Below, piece by piece: positions 7,984 to 15,678 of a stretch of 64,000 bases of DNA. Source of the stretch: an uncultured Clostridia bacterium (lineage in GTDB: Bacteria; Bacillota; Clostridia; Christensenellales; UBA1750); contig CAJFMX010000002.1 of assembly GCA_904393115.1 (NCBI GenBank), forward strand, positions 108,952 through 172,951. The letters run 5' to 3'. How positions within the stretch are numbered: the stretch's first letter is position 1; every line of letters starts with the position of its first letter. Below the pieces are notes generated by a model that had not been told where the DNA came from, did not search any database, and saw nothing but the letters and a program-made list of their open reading frames with translations. The translations under genes and the position numbers were made by a program.

Positions 7984-8013
7984 CCCATTCCTTACGAAAC
8001 TGTAAGGAATGGG
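7984..8013. repeat. Perfect 12-bp inverted repeat upstream of the lipoprotein gene
   Basis: CCCATTCCTTAC (7984-7995) and GTAAGGAATGGG (8002-8013) flank GAAACT. There is no T-run, so it is unlikely to be a simple terminator. It may be an operator or an RNA hairpin in the leader of the lipoprotein gene, 74 bp upstream of its start. Confidence 0.8.
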
Positions 8014-8086
8014 TAAGGAGAATCCATGGAAAGATCCGCCCGCCTGTGCGACAATCATTGGCGTCAAGGATAAGGGAGGGATCACC

Positions 8087-8563
8087 ATGAAACGAGACCT
8101 TGCGCTTCTCTTTCTCGTGCTGCTCATCGCCCTGTGCGCGCTGACGGGGTGCTCCAAGGACGCGCTCGTCGCCGGCTACAGCCAGGGCCTTGCCTGGATC
8201 GGGGATCTTCCGCTGCAGTCGGAGAGCCGCCTGTGCGGCGAGCGCGACTTCGGCCCGGACCACTACACGGGCGGCTACCGCGCGGAGTACGAGGCGGAGA
8301 CGGGGACGGAGTTCCTCTTTGGCGGGACGAGCCTGGAGGCGCGGACGGACCTCCGCGTCCAGTGCGAGATCGAGCCGGGGCAGGGCGAGGCGCGGCTGTG
8401 CCTGCAGGAGCCGGAGGGCGACGTGCAGGTGCTCTGCGAGGCGGGCGAAACCTGCGACGAGACGCTGGATCTGCCCGCCGGCAGCAACTACCTCTACATG
8501 GAGCTGAACGGCTACACGGGCGTCGCCGCCCTGACCGTCGAGGACGCCGCGGAGGAGCCCTAA
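8087..8563 (+). CDS. Lipoprotein of unknown function
   Basis: 158 residues with a signal peptide and lipobox (ALTGC, cysteine at 22), so lipid-anchored on the outer face of the membrane. The mature part is acidic and predicted beta-rich, with no recognised domain. GATAAGGGAGGGATCACC precedes the ATG. A hairpin follows the stop directly. Confidence 0.72.
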   Translation: MKRDLALLFLVLLIALCALTGCSKDALVAGYSQGLAWIGDLPLQSESRLCGERDFGPDHYTGGYRAEYEAETGTEFLFGGTSLEARTDLRVQCEIEPGQGEARLCLQEPEGDVQVLCEAGETCDETLDLPAGSNYLYMELNGYTGVAALTVEDAAEEP

Positions 8564-8566
8564 AAA

Positions 8567-8607
8567 AAATCGCGGCCCACGGAAATTGCCTCCGTGGGCC
8601 GCGATTT
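8567..8607 (-). terminator. Strong intrinsic terminator, best oriented for the minus strand
   Basis: A perfect 17-bp stem (8567-8583 with 8591-8607, 7-nt loop). On the minus strand it is followed by a run of eight T, so it mainly ends the FMN-enzyme transcript. On the plus strand only ATTTCTG follows. Confidence 0.9.
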
Positions 8608-8609
8608 CT

Positions 8610-8671
8610 GCGTGTCGACTTTGTCGACACGCTTCGAAACCATGCAAATTTCAATCCATGGGCTGCGATTT
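8610..8671. repeat. 10-bp palindromic hairpin and degenerate inverted copy of the adjacent terminator arm
   Basis: GCGTGTCGAC-TTT-GTCGACACGC (8610-8632) is a perfect hairpin. Beyond it, the minus strand of 8640-8671 reads AAATCGCAGCCCATGGATTG, a diverged copy of the plus-strand arm at 8567 (AAATCGCGGCCCACGGAAAT). The whole block is therefore a nested inverted repeat. Confidence 0.7.
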
Positions 8672-8690
8672 GTCTGTTTTTTTCGGAGAT

Positions 8691-9608
8691 TTAGGCGTTC
8701 AGGCGCGTGCCGCTGCGGCGCCAGAGCAGCGAGGGGTCGATGTGGCGGATGTCGGGCGAGGCGGTGCGCGCCATGGCGCCGGCCAGCTCCGCGGTCACGG
8801 CCTCGATGACCTCGCAGGCGCCCTGGGGTCCCTTTTCCTGGATGGGTCCCATGACCGGGCGGCCGACGGACACGGCCGTGGCGCCCAGGGCCAGGCACTT
8901 AAAGGCGTCGGTCCCGTTCATCACACCGCAGTCGACAAAGATCGGGATGCGGCCGCCGATGACGCGCGCGATCTCCGGCAGGACCATCAGCGGCGGCACG
9001 GCCGTGGGCAGGATGCCGTGGTGGTGCGAGACCACGATGCCCTGCACGCCCGCGTCCAGGCACTTGCGCGCGTCCACCGCGCTGAGCACGCCCTTGATGA
9101 TGAAGGGGAGCTTGGTGCGCTTGACGTAGGATTCGATGTCCTTCTGCGTGCGCGGGCGCATGGGCAGGCCCAGCACCACGTCCGGCTTGCCGTTGCCGCC
9201 GAAGGAGTGGTCCAGGTCCATGCCGACCGCCAGCGCGCCCAGCGCCTCGGCCTGGTCGATGCGGCGCAGGACCATGTCCTCGTCGTCGTAGGGCTTGATG
9301 ATCTTGATGGAGCGCTTGTTCTTCTCGCAGATCGCGGCGAACTGGCTCTCCTCGCCCATGCCGGCCCAGTTGACCGCGCCGGCAAGGCGCGCGCCCTCGG
9401 CCATCTCGACCATGCCGTCGCCCTTGCCGCCCTGGCCCTTGATGTGGGAGAGGGCCGCCATCATGATGGGGGTGCGGAAGGTCTCGCCGTAGAGCGTGAG
9501 CGTCGTGTCCGGGGTGACGGCGTCCATGTGCCGCATTTCAATCAGGATTTCATCGAAATAGGCGCGCGTGATCGCGTTGGCGTCCATGGCCTTTTCGCGG
9601 ATTTCCAT
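8691..9608 (-). CDS. FMN-dependent alpha-hydroxyacid-dehydrogenase-fold protein
   Basis: A 305-residue TIM-barrel flavoprotein related to lactate oxidases and type 2 IPP isomerase. FIIKGVLS carries the FMN-contacting lysine, VDCGVMNGTDAFKCLALGA the phosphate-binding loop, and VGRPVMG the late FMN motif. The catalytic SNHGGR block of true alpha-hydroxyacid oxidases reads SHHHGIL here, so the substrate-binding arginine is absent. Such proteins are usually annotated as alpha-hydroxy-acid oxidizing protein; the substrate is unknown. Start ATG with AAGGAAGGAACACAC. It has its own promoter, divergent from hisS. Confidence 0.8.
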   Translation of the reverse strand: MEIREKAMDANAITRAYFDEILIEMRHMDAVTPDTTLTLYGETFRTPIMMAALSHIKGQGGKGDGMVEMAEGARLAGAVNWAGMGEESQFAAICEKNKRSIKIIKPYDDEDMVLRRIDQAEALGALAVGMDLDHSFGGNGKPDVVLGLPMRPRTQKDIESYVKRTKLPFIIKGVLSAVDARKCLDAGVQGIVVSHHHGILPTAVPPLMVLPEIARVIGGRIPIFVDCGVMNGTDAFKCLALGATAVSVGRPVMGPIQEKGPQGACEVIEAVTAELAGAMARTASPDIRHIDPSLLWRRSGTRLNA

Positions 9609-9650
9609 GTGTGTGTTCCTTCCTTTCTGCAAAAGCCGGTCTTTCGTGTC

Positions 9651-9680
9651 ATTATACCACGCGGCCGGCGCGCGCGGCAA
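9651..9680 (-). promoter_or_regulatory. Promoter of the FMN-enzyme gene
   Basis: On the minus strand: TTGCCG, 18-bp spacer, TATAAT with an extended TGG. Confidence 0.75.
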
Positions 9681-9725
9681 GGCCCTGCAGCGCGCATCTT
9701 TCTTGCAAGCATAACGCGGACGCGC

Positions 9726-9754
9726 TTGCATTGCAGGGGGAAATGTGCTAACAT
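9726..9754 (+). promoter_or_regulatory. Promoter of hisS
   Basis: TTGCAT, 17 bp, TAACAT with extended TGC. Divergent from the FMN-enzyme promoter, 45 bp away. Confidence 0.7.
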
Positions 9755-9805
9755 GGGCAGGAAAAACGCGGATTTTCGCAAGCATCAAAGGACGGCGACA
9801 AGAGC

Positions 9806-11038
9806 ATGAAGATTTCCACCGTAAAGGGCACCAACGACTACCTGCCCGAACAGGTTGCGCTGCGCGACTACCTGCAGAGCGTGATCCTGACCACGTACGA
9901 GGACGCGGGCTTTTCGCGCATCTCCACCCCGGCCATCGAGGACATCGAGAACCTGGACAAGAGCGACGGCGGCGAGAATCTCAACCTGATCTTCAAGATC
10001 CTAAAGCGCGGGGACAAGCTGGAGAATGCGCTGAAGTCCGGCGAGGAAAAGGACCTGGCGGACATGGGCCTCCGCTACGACCTGACGCTCCCCTTGAGCC
10101 GATACTACGCCAACAACCGCAGCCGCCTTTCCCTGCCGGCCAAGTGCATCCAGATCGACAAGGTCTACCGCGCCGAGCGCCCGCAGAAGGGCCGCCTGCG
10201 CGAGTTCGTCCAGTGCGACATCGACATCATCGGCTCCTCGTCGATCCTGTGCGAGGTCGAGCTGATCGAGACCACCGCAAAGGCGCTGCTGAAGATCGGC
10301 ATGAAGGACTTCACCGTCAAGGTCAACGACCGCCGGATCCTGCGCGCCATGCTGGAGACGATGGGCTTTGCCGAGCAGGACCTGGACGGCGTGTGCATCG
10401 TCTTTGACAAGCTGGACAAGGTCGGCGTGGACGGCGTGCGCGCGGAGCTCACGGAAAAGGGCTACGCGCCCGCCGCCGTGGAGGCTCTGTGCGCCACCCT
10501 CAACGGCGGGGAGATGACGCTGGAGAAGGTCGCGCAGATCCTGCCGGAAAACCCCGCGGTGCAGAGCGTCTCCGCGATCCTTTCGGCGGCGCAGGCGCTG
10601 GCGGACGGCCGCTACGGCGTGAAGTTCGACCTCTCCCTCGTGCGCGGCCAGGGCTATTACACCGGCACGGTCTTTGAGGTCGAGAGCAACGAGTTCCGCG
10701 GGGCCATCGCCGGCGGCGGGCGGTACGACAACCTCATCGGCAAGTTCACGAACGAGACCGTGCCCGCCGTGGGCTTCTCCATCGGGTTTGAGCGGATCTT
10801 CGGCATCCTGTCGGAGTCGGGGTTCGCCGCGCCCAAGCGCAAGGAGCGCATCGCCCTCTTCTGCGAGGAGGCGGACGCCGCAAAGGCCGCAGCCCTTGCG
10901 GAATCGCTGCGCGCGACCTACAGCGTCTCGCTCCTTGCAAGGCCCAAGAAGCTGGGCAAGGCCCTGCAGCGCCTGGAGGCGGACGGCTTTGCCGGCTACC
11001 TCGTCTTCGGCGAGGGCGAGGAGGTCAAGCGCTTCTGA
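9806..11038 (+). CDS. hisS: Histidyl-tRNA synthetase
   Basis: A 410-residue class II synthetase that charges tRNA-His. Motif 2 is visible in IQIDKVYRAERPQKGRLREFVQCDID. The histidine-binding LVRGQGYYTGTVFEV (histidine A) and motif 3 AVGFSIGFERI follow. A C-terminal anticodon-binding domain spans about 325-410. The intact tRNA-binding C-terminus and full class II motifs separate it from HisZ, encoded at 41.3 kb. The ribosome binding site is weak (GGACGGCGACAAGAGC). Confidence 0.95.
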   Translation: MKISTVKGTNDYLPEQVALRDYLQSVILTTYEDAGFSRISTPAIEDIENLDKSDGGENLNLIFKILKRGDKLENALKSGEEKDLADMGLRYDLTLPLSRYYANNRSRLSLPAKCIQIDKVYRAERPQKGRLREFVQCDIDIIGSSSILCEVELIETTAKALLKIGMKDFTVKVNDRRILRAMLETMGFAEQDLDGVCIVFDKLDKVGVDGVRAELTEKGYAPAAVEALCATLNGGEMTLEKVAQILPENPAVQSVSAILSAAQALADGRYGVKFDLSLVRGQGYYTGTVFEVESNEFRGAIAGGGRYDNLIGKFTNETVPAVGFSIGFERIFGILSESGFAAPKRKERIALFCEEADAAKAAALAESLRATYSVSLLARPKKLGKALQRLEADGFAGYLVFGEGEEVKRF

Positions 11039-11067
11039 CCCGAGGAGGCGCACGGACGCCTGCGCGC

Positions 11068-11096
11068 TTGCGAAAAACGCCTCTTTTTGGTATACT
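11068..11096 (+). promoter_or_regulatory. Promoter of the miaB-ylbF-mutSL-miaA group
   Basis: TTGCGA, 17 bp, TATACT with extended TGG-like context, 44 bp before miaB. Confidence 0.75.
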
Positions 11097-11140
11097 GAAT
11101 TGAAAAAAGCGCGCATTCCGCGCGGAGAAGGAGCGGTTTC

Positions 11141-12520
11141 ATGGCACAATCCCTCGTCGTCTCCCAGGAGGAGATGGACAAGCAGCGGCAATGCGCGGCC
11201 CGCGTGCGGGAAGGCTTTCCCGGCAGGACGTACAAGATCGTCACCTATGGCTGCCAGATGAACGCGCACGACTCGGAGAACCTCGCCGGGATGCTGGAGG
11301 AGATGGGCTTTGCCCCCGCCGCAGACGAGGGAGAGGCGGACCTCCTCCTCTTTAACACCTGCTGCATCCGCGACAACGCCGAGCGCAGGCTCCTGGGCAA
11401 CGTCAGCGCCCTGGCCCAGCGCAAGCGCGAGAAGCCGGACCTGCTCGTGGGCGTGTGCGGCTGCATGATGCAGCAGGAGGGCGGGGCGCAGCGCCTGCTG
11501 GACCTCTGCCCGTTTGTGGACCTGGTCTTCGGCACCCACAACCTCTACCGCCTGCCGGAGCTGCTGCTGCGCGCGCTGCGCGGCCAGCCGGTGCGCGAGA
11601 CGGACGGCGACGAGCGCGGCTGCATCCCGGAGGGCCTGCCCGTGCGCAGGACCAGCGCCATCCAGGGCGCGCTGACGATCATGTACGGCTGCAACAACTT
11701 CTGCACCTACTGCGTCGTGCCCTACGTGCGCGGGCGGGAGCGCTCCCGCAGCGTCGCGGACGTCGTGCGCGAGGCGGAGAGCATGGCGGCCTCCGGCATA
11801 CAGGAGATCCTGCTGCTGGGGCAGAACGTCAACTCCTACGCGGGCGGGGCGACGTTCCCGGAGCTGCTGCGCGCGCTGGACGGCGTCGTGCCGCGCATCC
11901 GCTTCATGACCTCCCACCCCAAGGACCTGTCCGACGCGCTGATCGAGGAGATGGCGCACTCGCGCTCGGTCTGCCCGCAGTTCCACCTGCCCGTGCAGTC
12001 CGGAAACGACAAGGTCCTGCGCGAGATGAACCGCGTCTACACGCGGGCGCACTACCTGGAGCGCGTGCGCGCCCTGCGCCAGGCGATTCCGGAGGTGGGC
12101 CTGACGACCGACGTCATCGCGGGCTTCCCCGGGGAGACGGAGGCGGAATTTGCGGACACGCTCTCCCTGGTCGAGGAGGTGCAGTACGACTCGGCCTTCA
12201 CCTTCATCTATTCCCCGCGCCGGGGAACGCGCGCGGCCGCGCGGCCGGACCAGATCCCCGAGGCCGTGCAGCACGAGCGGCTCGACCGGCTCATCCGCGT
12301 CCAGGAGCGGTCCACGGCATCGCGCCTTGCCCAGCAGGTGGGCTCCGTGCAGGAGGTCCTCGTCGAGGGGGCGTCGCGCCGGCGGGAGGGATTCCTCGCC
12401 GGGCGCACGGGCCGCGGCATGACGGTGAACTTTCCGGGAGACGCCGCCCTCGTTGGCAAGATCGTCCCGGTGCGCATCCTCGGCACGGGCGCCAACACCC
12501 TGCGCGGAGAGCGCGCCTAA
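11141..12520 (+). CDS. miaB: tRNA-2-methylthio-N6-dimethylallyladenosine synthase
   Basis: A 459-residue radical-SAM methylthiotransferase that adds the 2-methylthio group to i6A37 of tRNAs. Three domains are visible: UPF0004 N-terminal cluster domain (TYGCQMNAHDSE, NTCCIRDNAE and GVCGCM supply three cysteines), radical-SAM CNNFCTYCVVPYVRGRERSR near 185, and a C-terminal TRAM domain. GGAGAAGGAGCGGTTTC precedes the ATG. MiaA, which makes its substrate, is encoded 5 kb downstream in the same block. Confidence 0.96.
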   Translation: MAQSLVVSQEEMDKQRQCAARVREGFPGRTYKIVTYGCQMNAHDSENLAGMLEEMGFAPAADEGEADLLLFNTCCIRDNAERRLLGNVSALAQRKREKPDLLVGVCGCMMQQEGGAQRLLDLCPFVDLVFGTHNLYRLPELLLRALRGQPVRETDGDERGCIPEGLPVRRTSAIQGALTIMYGCNNFCTYCVVPYVRGRERSRSVADVVREAESMAASGIQEILLLGQNVNSYAGGATFPELLRALDGVVPRIRFMTSHPKDLSDALIEEMAHSRSVCPQFHLPVQSGNDKVLREMNRVYTRAHYLERVRALRQAIPEVGLTTDVIAGFPGETEAEFADTLSLVEEVQYDSAFTFIYSPRRGTRAAARPDQIPEAVQHERLDRLIRVQERSTASRLAQQVGSVQEVLVEGASRRREGFLAGRTGRGMTVNFPGDAALVGKIVPVRILGTGANTLRGERA

Positions 12521-12562
12521 GCAAAAAAACAATTCAAAACAAGGATTTGAGGTGGATTTTCG

Positions 12563-12985
12563 ATGAATCTGGAACTGTTTCAGAAGTCTCGGGAGCTCGG
12601 GGAGCTCCTGGTCAATACCGACGAATACCGCAAGGTGCAGGAGGCGGAGGCCGCCTTCCAGGAGGATGAGTTCGCCCAGGCGAAGGTCGCGGAGTTCAAC
12701 GCCCTCCAGCAGGAGGTGCAGACCCTCATGCAGACGCCGGACCCCGATCAGGCGCTGATCGCGCAGAAGGCCAACGACCTGCGCAGCATGCAGGCCAGCC
12801 TCACCGAGATGCCCTCCATCCAGGCGATGAACGAGGCACAGACGGAGTTCTCCAAGCTCCTGACCCAGGTCAACCAGGTGCTGCGCTTCATCATCACCGG
12901 CCAGGTGGACGAGGGCGGCTGCGGCGGCTCCTGCGAGAGCTGCGGCGGCTCCTGCTCCTCGTGCGGGGACGCGCACAAGGAATGA
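12563..12985 (+). CDS. YlbF/YmcA family regulator with a cysteine-rich tail
   Basis: A 140-residue helical protein of the YlbF/YmcA (RicF/RicA) family. In Bacillus subtilis these, with YaaT, form a complex that tunes RNase Y processing, competence and sporulation. Position between miaB and mutS matches B. subtilis ymcA. After about 118 residues of alpha-helix it ends in GGCGGSCESCGGSCSSCG, five cysteines spaced for metal or cluster binding. The B. subtilis complex is reported to carry 4Fe-4S clusters, so this tail may bind iron-sulfur or zinc; that is inference. GAGGTGGATTTTCG precedes the ATG. Confidence 0.85.
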   Translation: MNLELFQKSRELGELLVNTDEYRKVQEAEAAFQEDEFAQAKVAEFNALQQEVQTLMQTPDPDQALIAQKANDLRSMQASLTEMPSIQAMNEAQTEFSKLLTQVNQVLRFIITGQVDEGGCGGSCESCGGSCSSCGDAHKE

Positions 12986-13017
12986 GCCTTGCGCGCGCCG
13001 TGTCCACCAAAACCCAC

Positions 13018-13051
13018 GCGCACCGTGCACCCAGCCTGGGGCGCGGTGCGC
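13018..13051 (+). other. Hairpin between ylbF and mutS
   Basis: GCGCACCG (13018-13025) pairs with CGGTGCGC (13044-13051). Only ATTTGACTTT follows, so it is a poor terminator; it may attenuate or protect the transcript. Confidence 0.5.
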
Positions 13052-13076
13052 ATTTGACTTTGTGCGGGAGGAAATC

Positions 13077-15662
13077 ATGGCCCTTTCCCCAATGATGCAG
13101 CACTACCTGGCGACCAAGGAGCAGTACAAGGACTGCATCCTGATGTATCGCCTGGGCGACTTTTACGAGATGTTCTTTGACGACGCGGTGACGGTGTCCA
13201 AGGCCCTGGAGCTGACGCTGACGGGGCGGGACTGCGGCCTGGAGGAGCGCGCGCCCATGTGCGGCGTGCCCTACCACGCGGTGGACAACTACATCGGAAA
13301 GCTCGTGGAAAAGGGATTCCGCGTGGCCATCTGCGAGCAGATGGAGGACCCGGCCCTGGCCAAGGGCCTCGTCGAGCGCGCGGTGACCCGCGTCATCACC
13401 CCCGGAACGGTGATCGAGACCAACATCCTGGAGGAGAAGAAGAACAACTACCTCCTGGCCCTGAGCCTGGACGCGGACGGGAAGAAGGCGGGCCTCGCCT
13501 ACGCGGACGTCTCCACGGGCGAGATGTTCGTGCTGGAGCTGCCGGTTCCCCAGCTCGGCGAGGAGCTGACGCGCATCGCGCCCACGGAGGTGCTCGTGCG
13601 CGCGCAGGACCGCGCGAGCCTGGAGAGCGCGTCGGGCTCGCTCTGCGCGACGATCCGCCCGGCAGAGGACTTCGACAAGAAGGGCGCCGCCGCGCTGCTC
13701 AGGAAGCACATGCACAAGAGCCTGACGCAGCTGGGCCTAACCCGGATGGAGAACGCGGTCTGCGCGTCCGGCGCGCTGCTCCTGTACCTGGAGGAGACGC
13801 AGAAGAACGCCCTCGCCCACCTGAACAGCGTGCGCCTCTACAACCGCGGGGAGCACCTGCTGCTCGATCCGACCGCGCGGAGCAACCTCGAACTCACGGA
13901 GACCATGCGCGGCCGGGGCAAGCGCGGCACGCTGCTGTGGCTGCTGGACCGCACGCAGACGGCCATGGGCGGCCGCCTGCTGCGCGCCTGGATCGAGGAG
14001 CCGCTGACGCAGAAGGAGCAGATCGAGCGCAGGCTGGACGCGGTGGAGGAGATGATGCGCGCGTTCCTGACGACGCAGGAGCTCATCGAGGCCCTTTCGC
14101 CGATCTATGACATCGAGCGCCTGGTCACCAAGCTCTCCTACCTGAGCTTCAACGCCCGGGACGCGCAGTCCCTCTGCCAGTCCCTGCAGATGATCCCCAA
14201 GATCCGCAAGCTCCTGGAGGGCTATACCTGCGCGGCGCTCTCCGACATCCGCGACCGGCTCGACCCGATGACGGACATGTGCGGCCTGCTCGAGCGCGCC
14301 ATCGCGGAGAACCCGCCCATCCCCATCCGCGAAGGGGGCATCATCCGCGACGGCTACAGTTCGGAGCTGGACGCGCTGCGCTCCGCCGCCTCCGGCGGGC
14401 GCGACTGGCTCTCCCAGATCGAGTCCACCGAGCGCGAATCCACCGGCATCAAAAACCTCAAGGTCGGCTTCAACAAGGTCTTTGGCTATTACATCGAGGT
14501 GCCGCGCTCCCAGGCGGAGCTCGTCCCCCTGCGCTATGAGCGCAGGCAGACCCTGGCCAACTGCGAGCGGTTTACGACCAAGGAGCTCAAGCGCATCGAG
14601 GAGACGGTCCTGGGCGCGCAGGAGAAGAGCGTGAACCTGGAATACCAGCTCTTCTGCGAGGTGCGCGACCGCCTGAGCGAGCAGATCGTCCGCTTCCAGG
14701 AGACGGCCGCGGCCGTCAAGGAGCTGGACGCGCTCCAGTCCCTGGCCACGGTCGCAAGCGAGCGCGGCTACTGCCGGCCCGAGATGCACGAGGGCTTTTC
14801 CCTCACCATCCGCGAGGGGCGCCATCCCGTTGTCGAGGCCACGAGCCGCGACCTCTTTGTGCCCAACGACACGGAGCTGGACGAGGACGCCCGCATGATG
14901 ATCATCACCGGCCCCAACATGGCGGGAAAGTCGACCTACATGCGCCAGGTGGCCCTGATCGTGCTGCTGGCGCACATGGGCAGCTTTGTCCCGGCCGCGC
15001 AGGCGAAGATCCCGCTGTGCGACCGAATCTTCACGCGCGTGGGCGCCTCGGACGACCTCGCCGCGGGCCAATCCACCTTCATGGTCGAGATGAGCGAGAT
15101 GGCCTCCATCCTGCGCTTTGCCACGCCCAGGAGCCTGCTGATCCTGGACGAGATCGGGCGCGGCACCTCCACGTTCGACGGCCTGTCCATCGCCTGGGCG
15201 ACCGCCGAATACATCCTCAAGGAGAAGCGACTCGGCTGCAAGACGCTCTTTGCCACGCACTACCACGAGCTCTCCGAGCTCGAAGGACGCCTGGCGGGCG
15301 TGGTCAACTACCAGGTCACGGTGCGGGAGCGCGGGGACGAGGTCCTCTTCCTGCGCAAGATCCAGCGCGGGGGCGCGGACTCCTCCTTCGGCGTGCAGGT
15401 GGCCGCCATGGCCGGGCTGCCGCAGGCGCTGATCTCCCGCGCGCGGGAGATCATGGCCAAGCTCGAGGTCAACAACGTCAACGGCCAGACCATCGGCAAG
15501 AACATCCTCGGCGGCGAAAAGGAGGACAAGCAGATCTCCCTGATGGAGTACGGGGCGGTGGACTTTGCCCAGGAGGTCGCAAACCTGGACATGGATTCCC
15601 TTTCCCCGCGCGAGGCGCTGAACCTGCTCTACGTGCTGCGCGAAAAGGCGCGCAAGATCTGA
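13077..15662 (+). CDS. mutS: DNA mismatch repair ATPase MutS
   Basis: 861 residues. The clamp that recognises mismatches. MutS domain I begins SPMMQHYLATKEQYKDCILM, and the mismatch-wedging motif is DFYEMFFDDA. Connector, lever and clamp domains follow. The ATPase has Walker A GPNMAGKST (about 620-628), signature STFMVEMSE, Walker B LLILDEIGRGTST and TLFATHYHEL. The ATG at 13077 is preferred over an upstream in-frame GTG at 13062 because GGGAGGAAATC lies 7 nt before it. mutL follows 16 bp downstream. Confidence 0.97.
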   Translation: MALSPMMQHYLATKEQYKDCILMYRLGDFYEMFFDDAVTVSKALELTLTGRDCGLEERAPMCGVPYHAVDNYIGKLVEKGFRVAICEQMEDPALAKGLVERAVTRVITPGTVIETNILEEKKNNYLLALSLDADGKKAGLAYADVSTGEMFVLELPVPQLGEELTRIAPTEVLVRAQDRASLESASGSLCATIRPAEDFDKKGAAALLRKHMHKSLTQLGLTRMENAVCASGALLLYLEETQKNALAHLNSVRLYNRGEHLLLDPTARSNLELTETMRGRGKRGTLLWLLDRTQTAMGGRLLRAWIEEPLTQKEQIERRLDAVEEMMRAFLTTQELIEALSPIYDIERLVTKLSYLSFNARDAQSLCQSLQMIPKIRKLLEGYTCAALSDIRDRLDPMTDMCGLLERAIAENPPIPIREGGIIRDGYSSELDALRSAASGGRDWLSQIESTERESTGIKNLKVGFNKVFGYYIEVPRSQAELVPLRYERRQTLANCERFTTKELKRIEETVLGAQEKSVNLEYQLFCEVRDRLSEQIVRFQETAAAVKELDALQSLATVASERGYCRPEMHEGFSLTIREGRHPVVEATSRDLFVPNDTELDEDARMMIITGPNMAGKSTYMRQVALIVLLAHMGSFVPAAQAKIPLCDRIFTRVGASDDLAAGQSTFMVEMSEMASILRFATPRSLLILDEIGRGTSTFDGLSIAWATAEYILKEKRLGCKTLFATHYHELSELEGRLAGVVNYQVTVRERGDEVLFLRKIQRGGADSSFGVQVAAMAGLPQALISRAREIMAKLEVNNVNGQTIGKNILGGEKEDKQISLMEYGAVDFAQEVANLDMDSLSPREALNLLYVLREKARKI

Positions 15663-15678
15663 GGAAAGGGGGAACACC

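Noticed and set aside
9806..11038. hisS as a second HisZ
   Set aside because: Full class II motifs and a complete anticodon-binding domain; HisZ is the separate gene at 41.3 kb.
10001..13078. A 1025-codon minus-strand open frame over hisS, miaB and ylbF
   Set aside because: Antisense shadow of three well-recognised genes with Leu/Gly/His-rich low-complexity translation.
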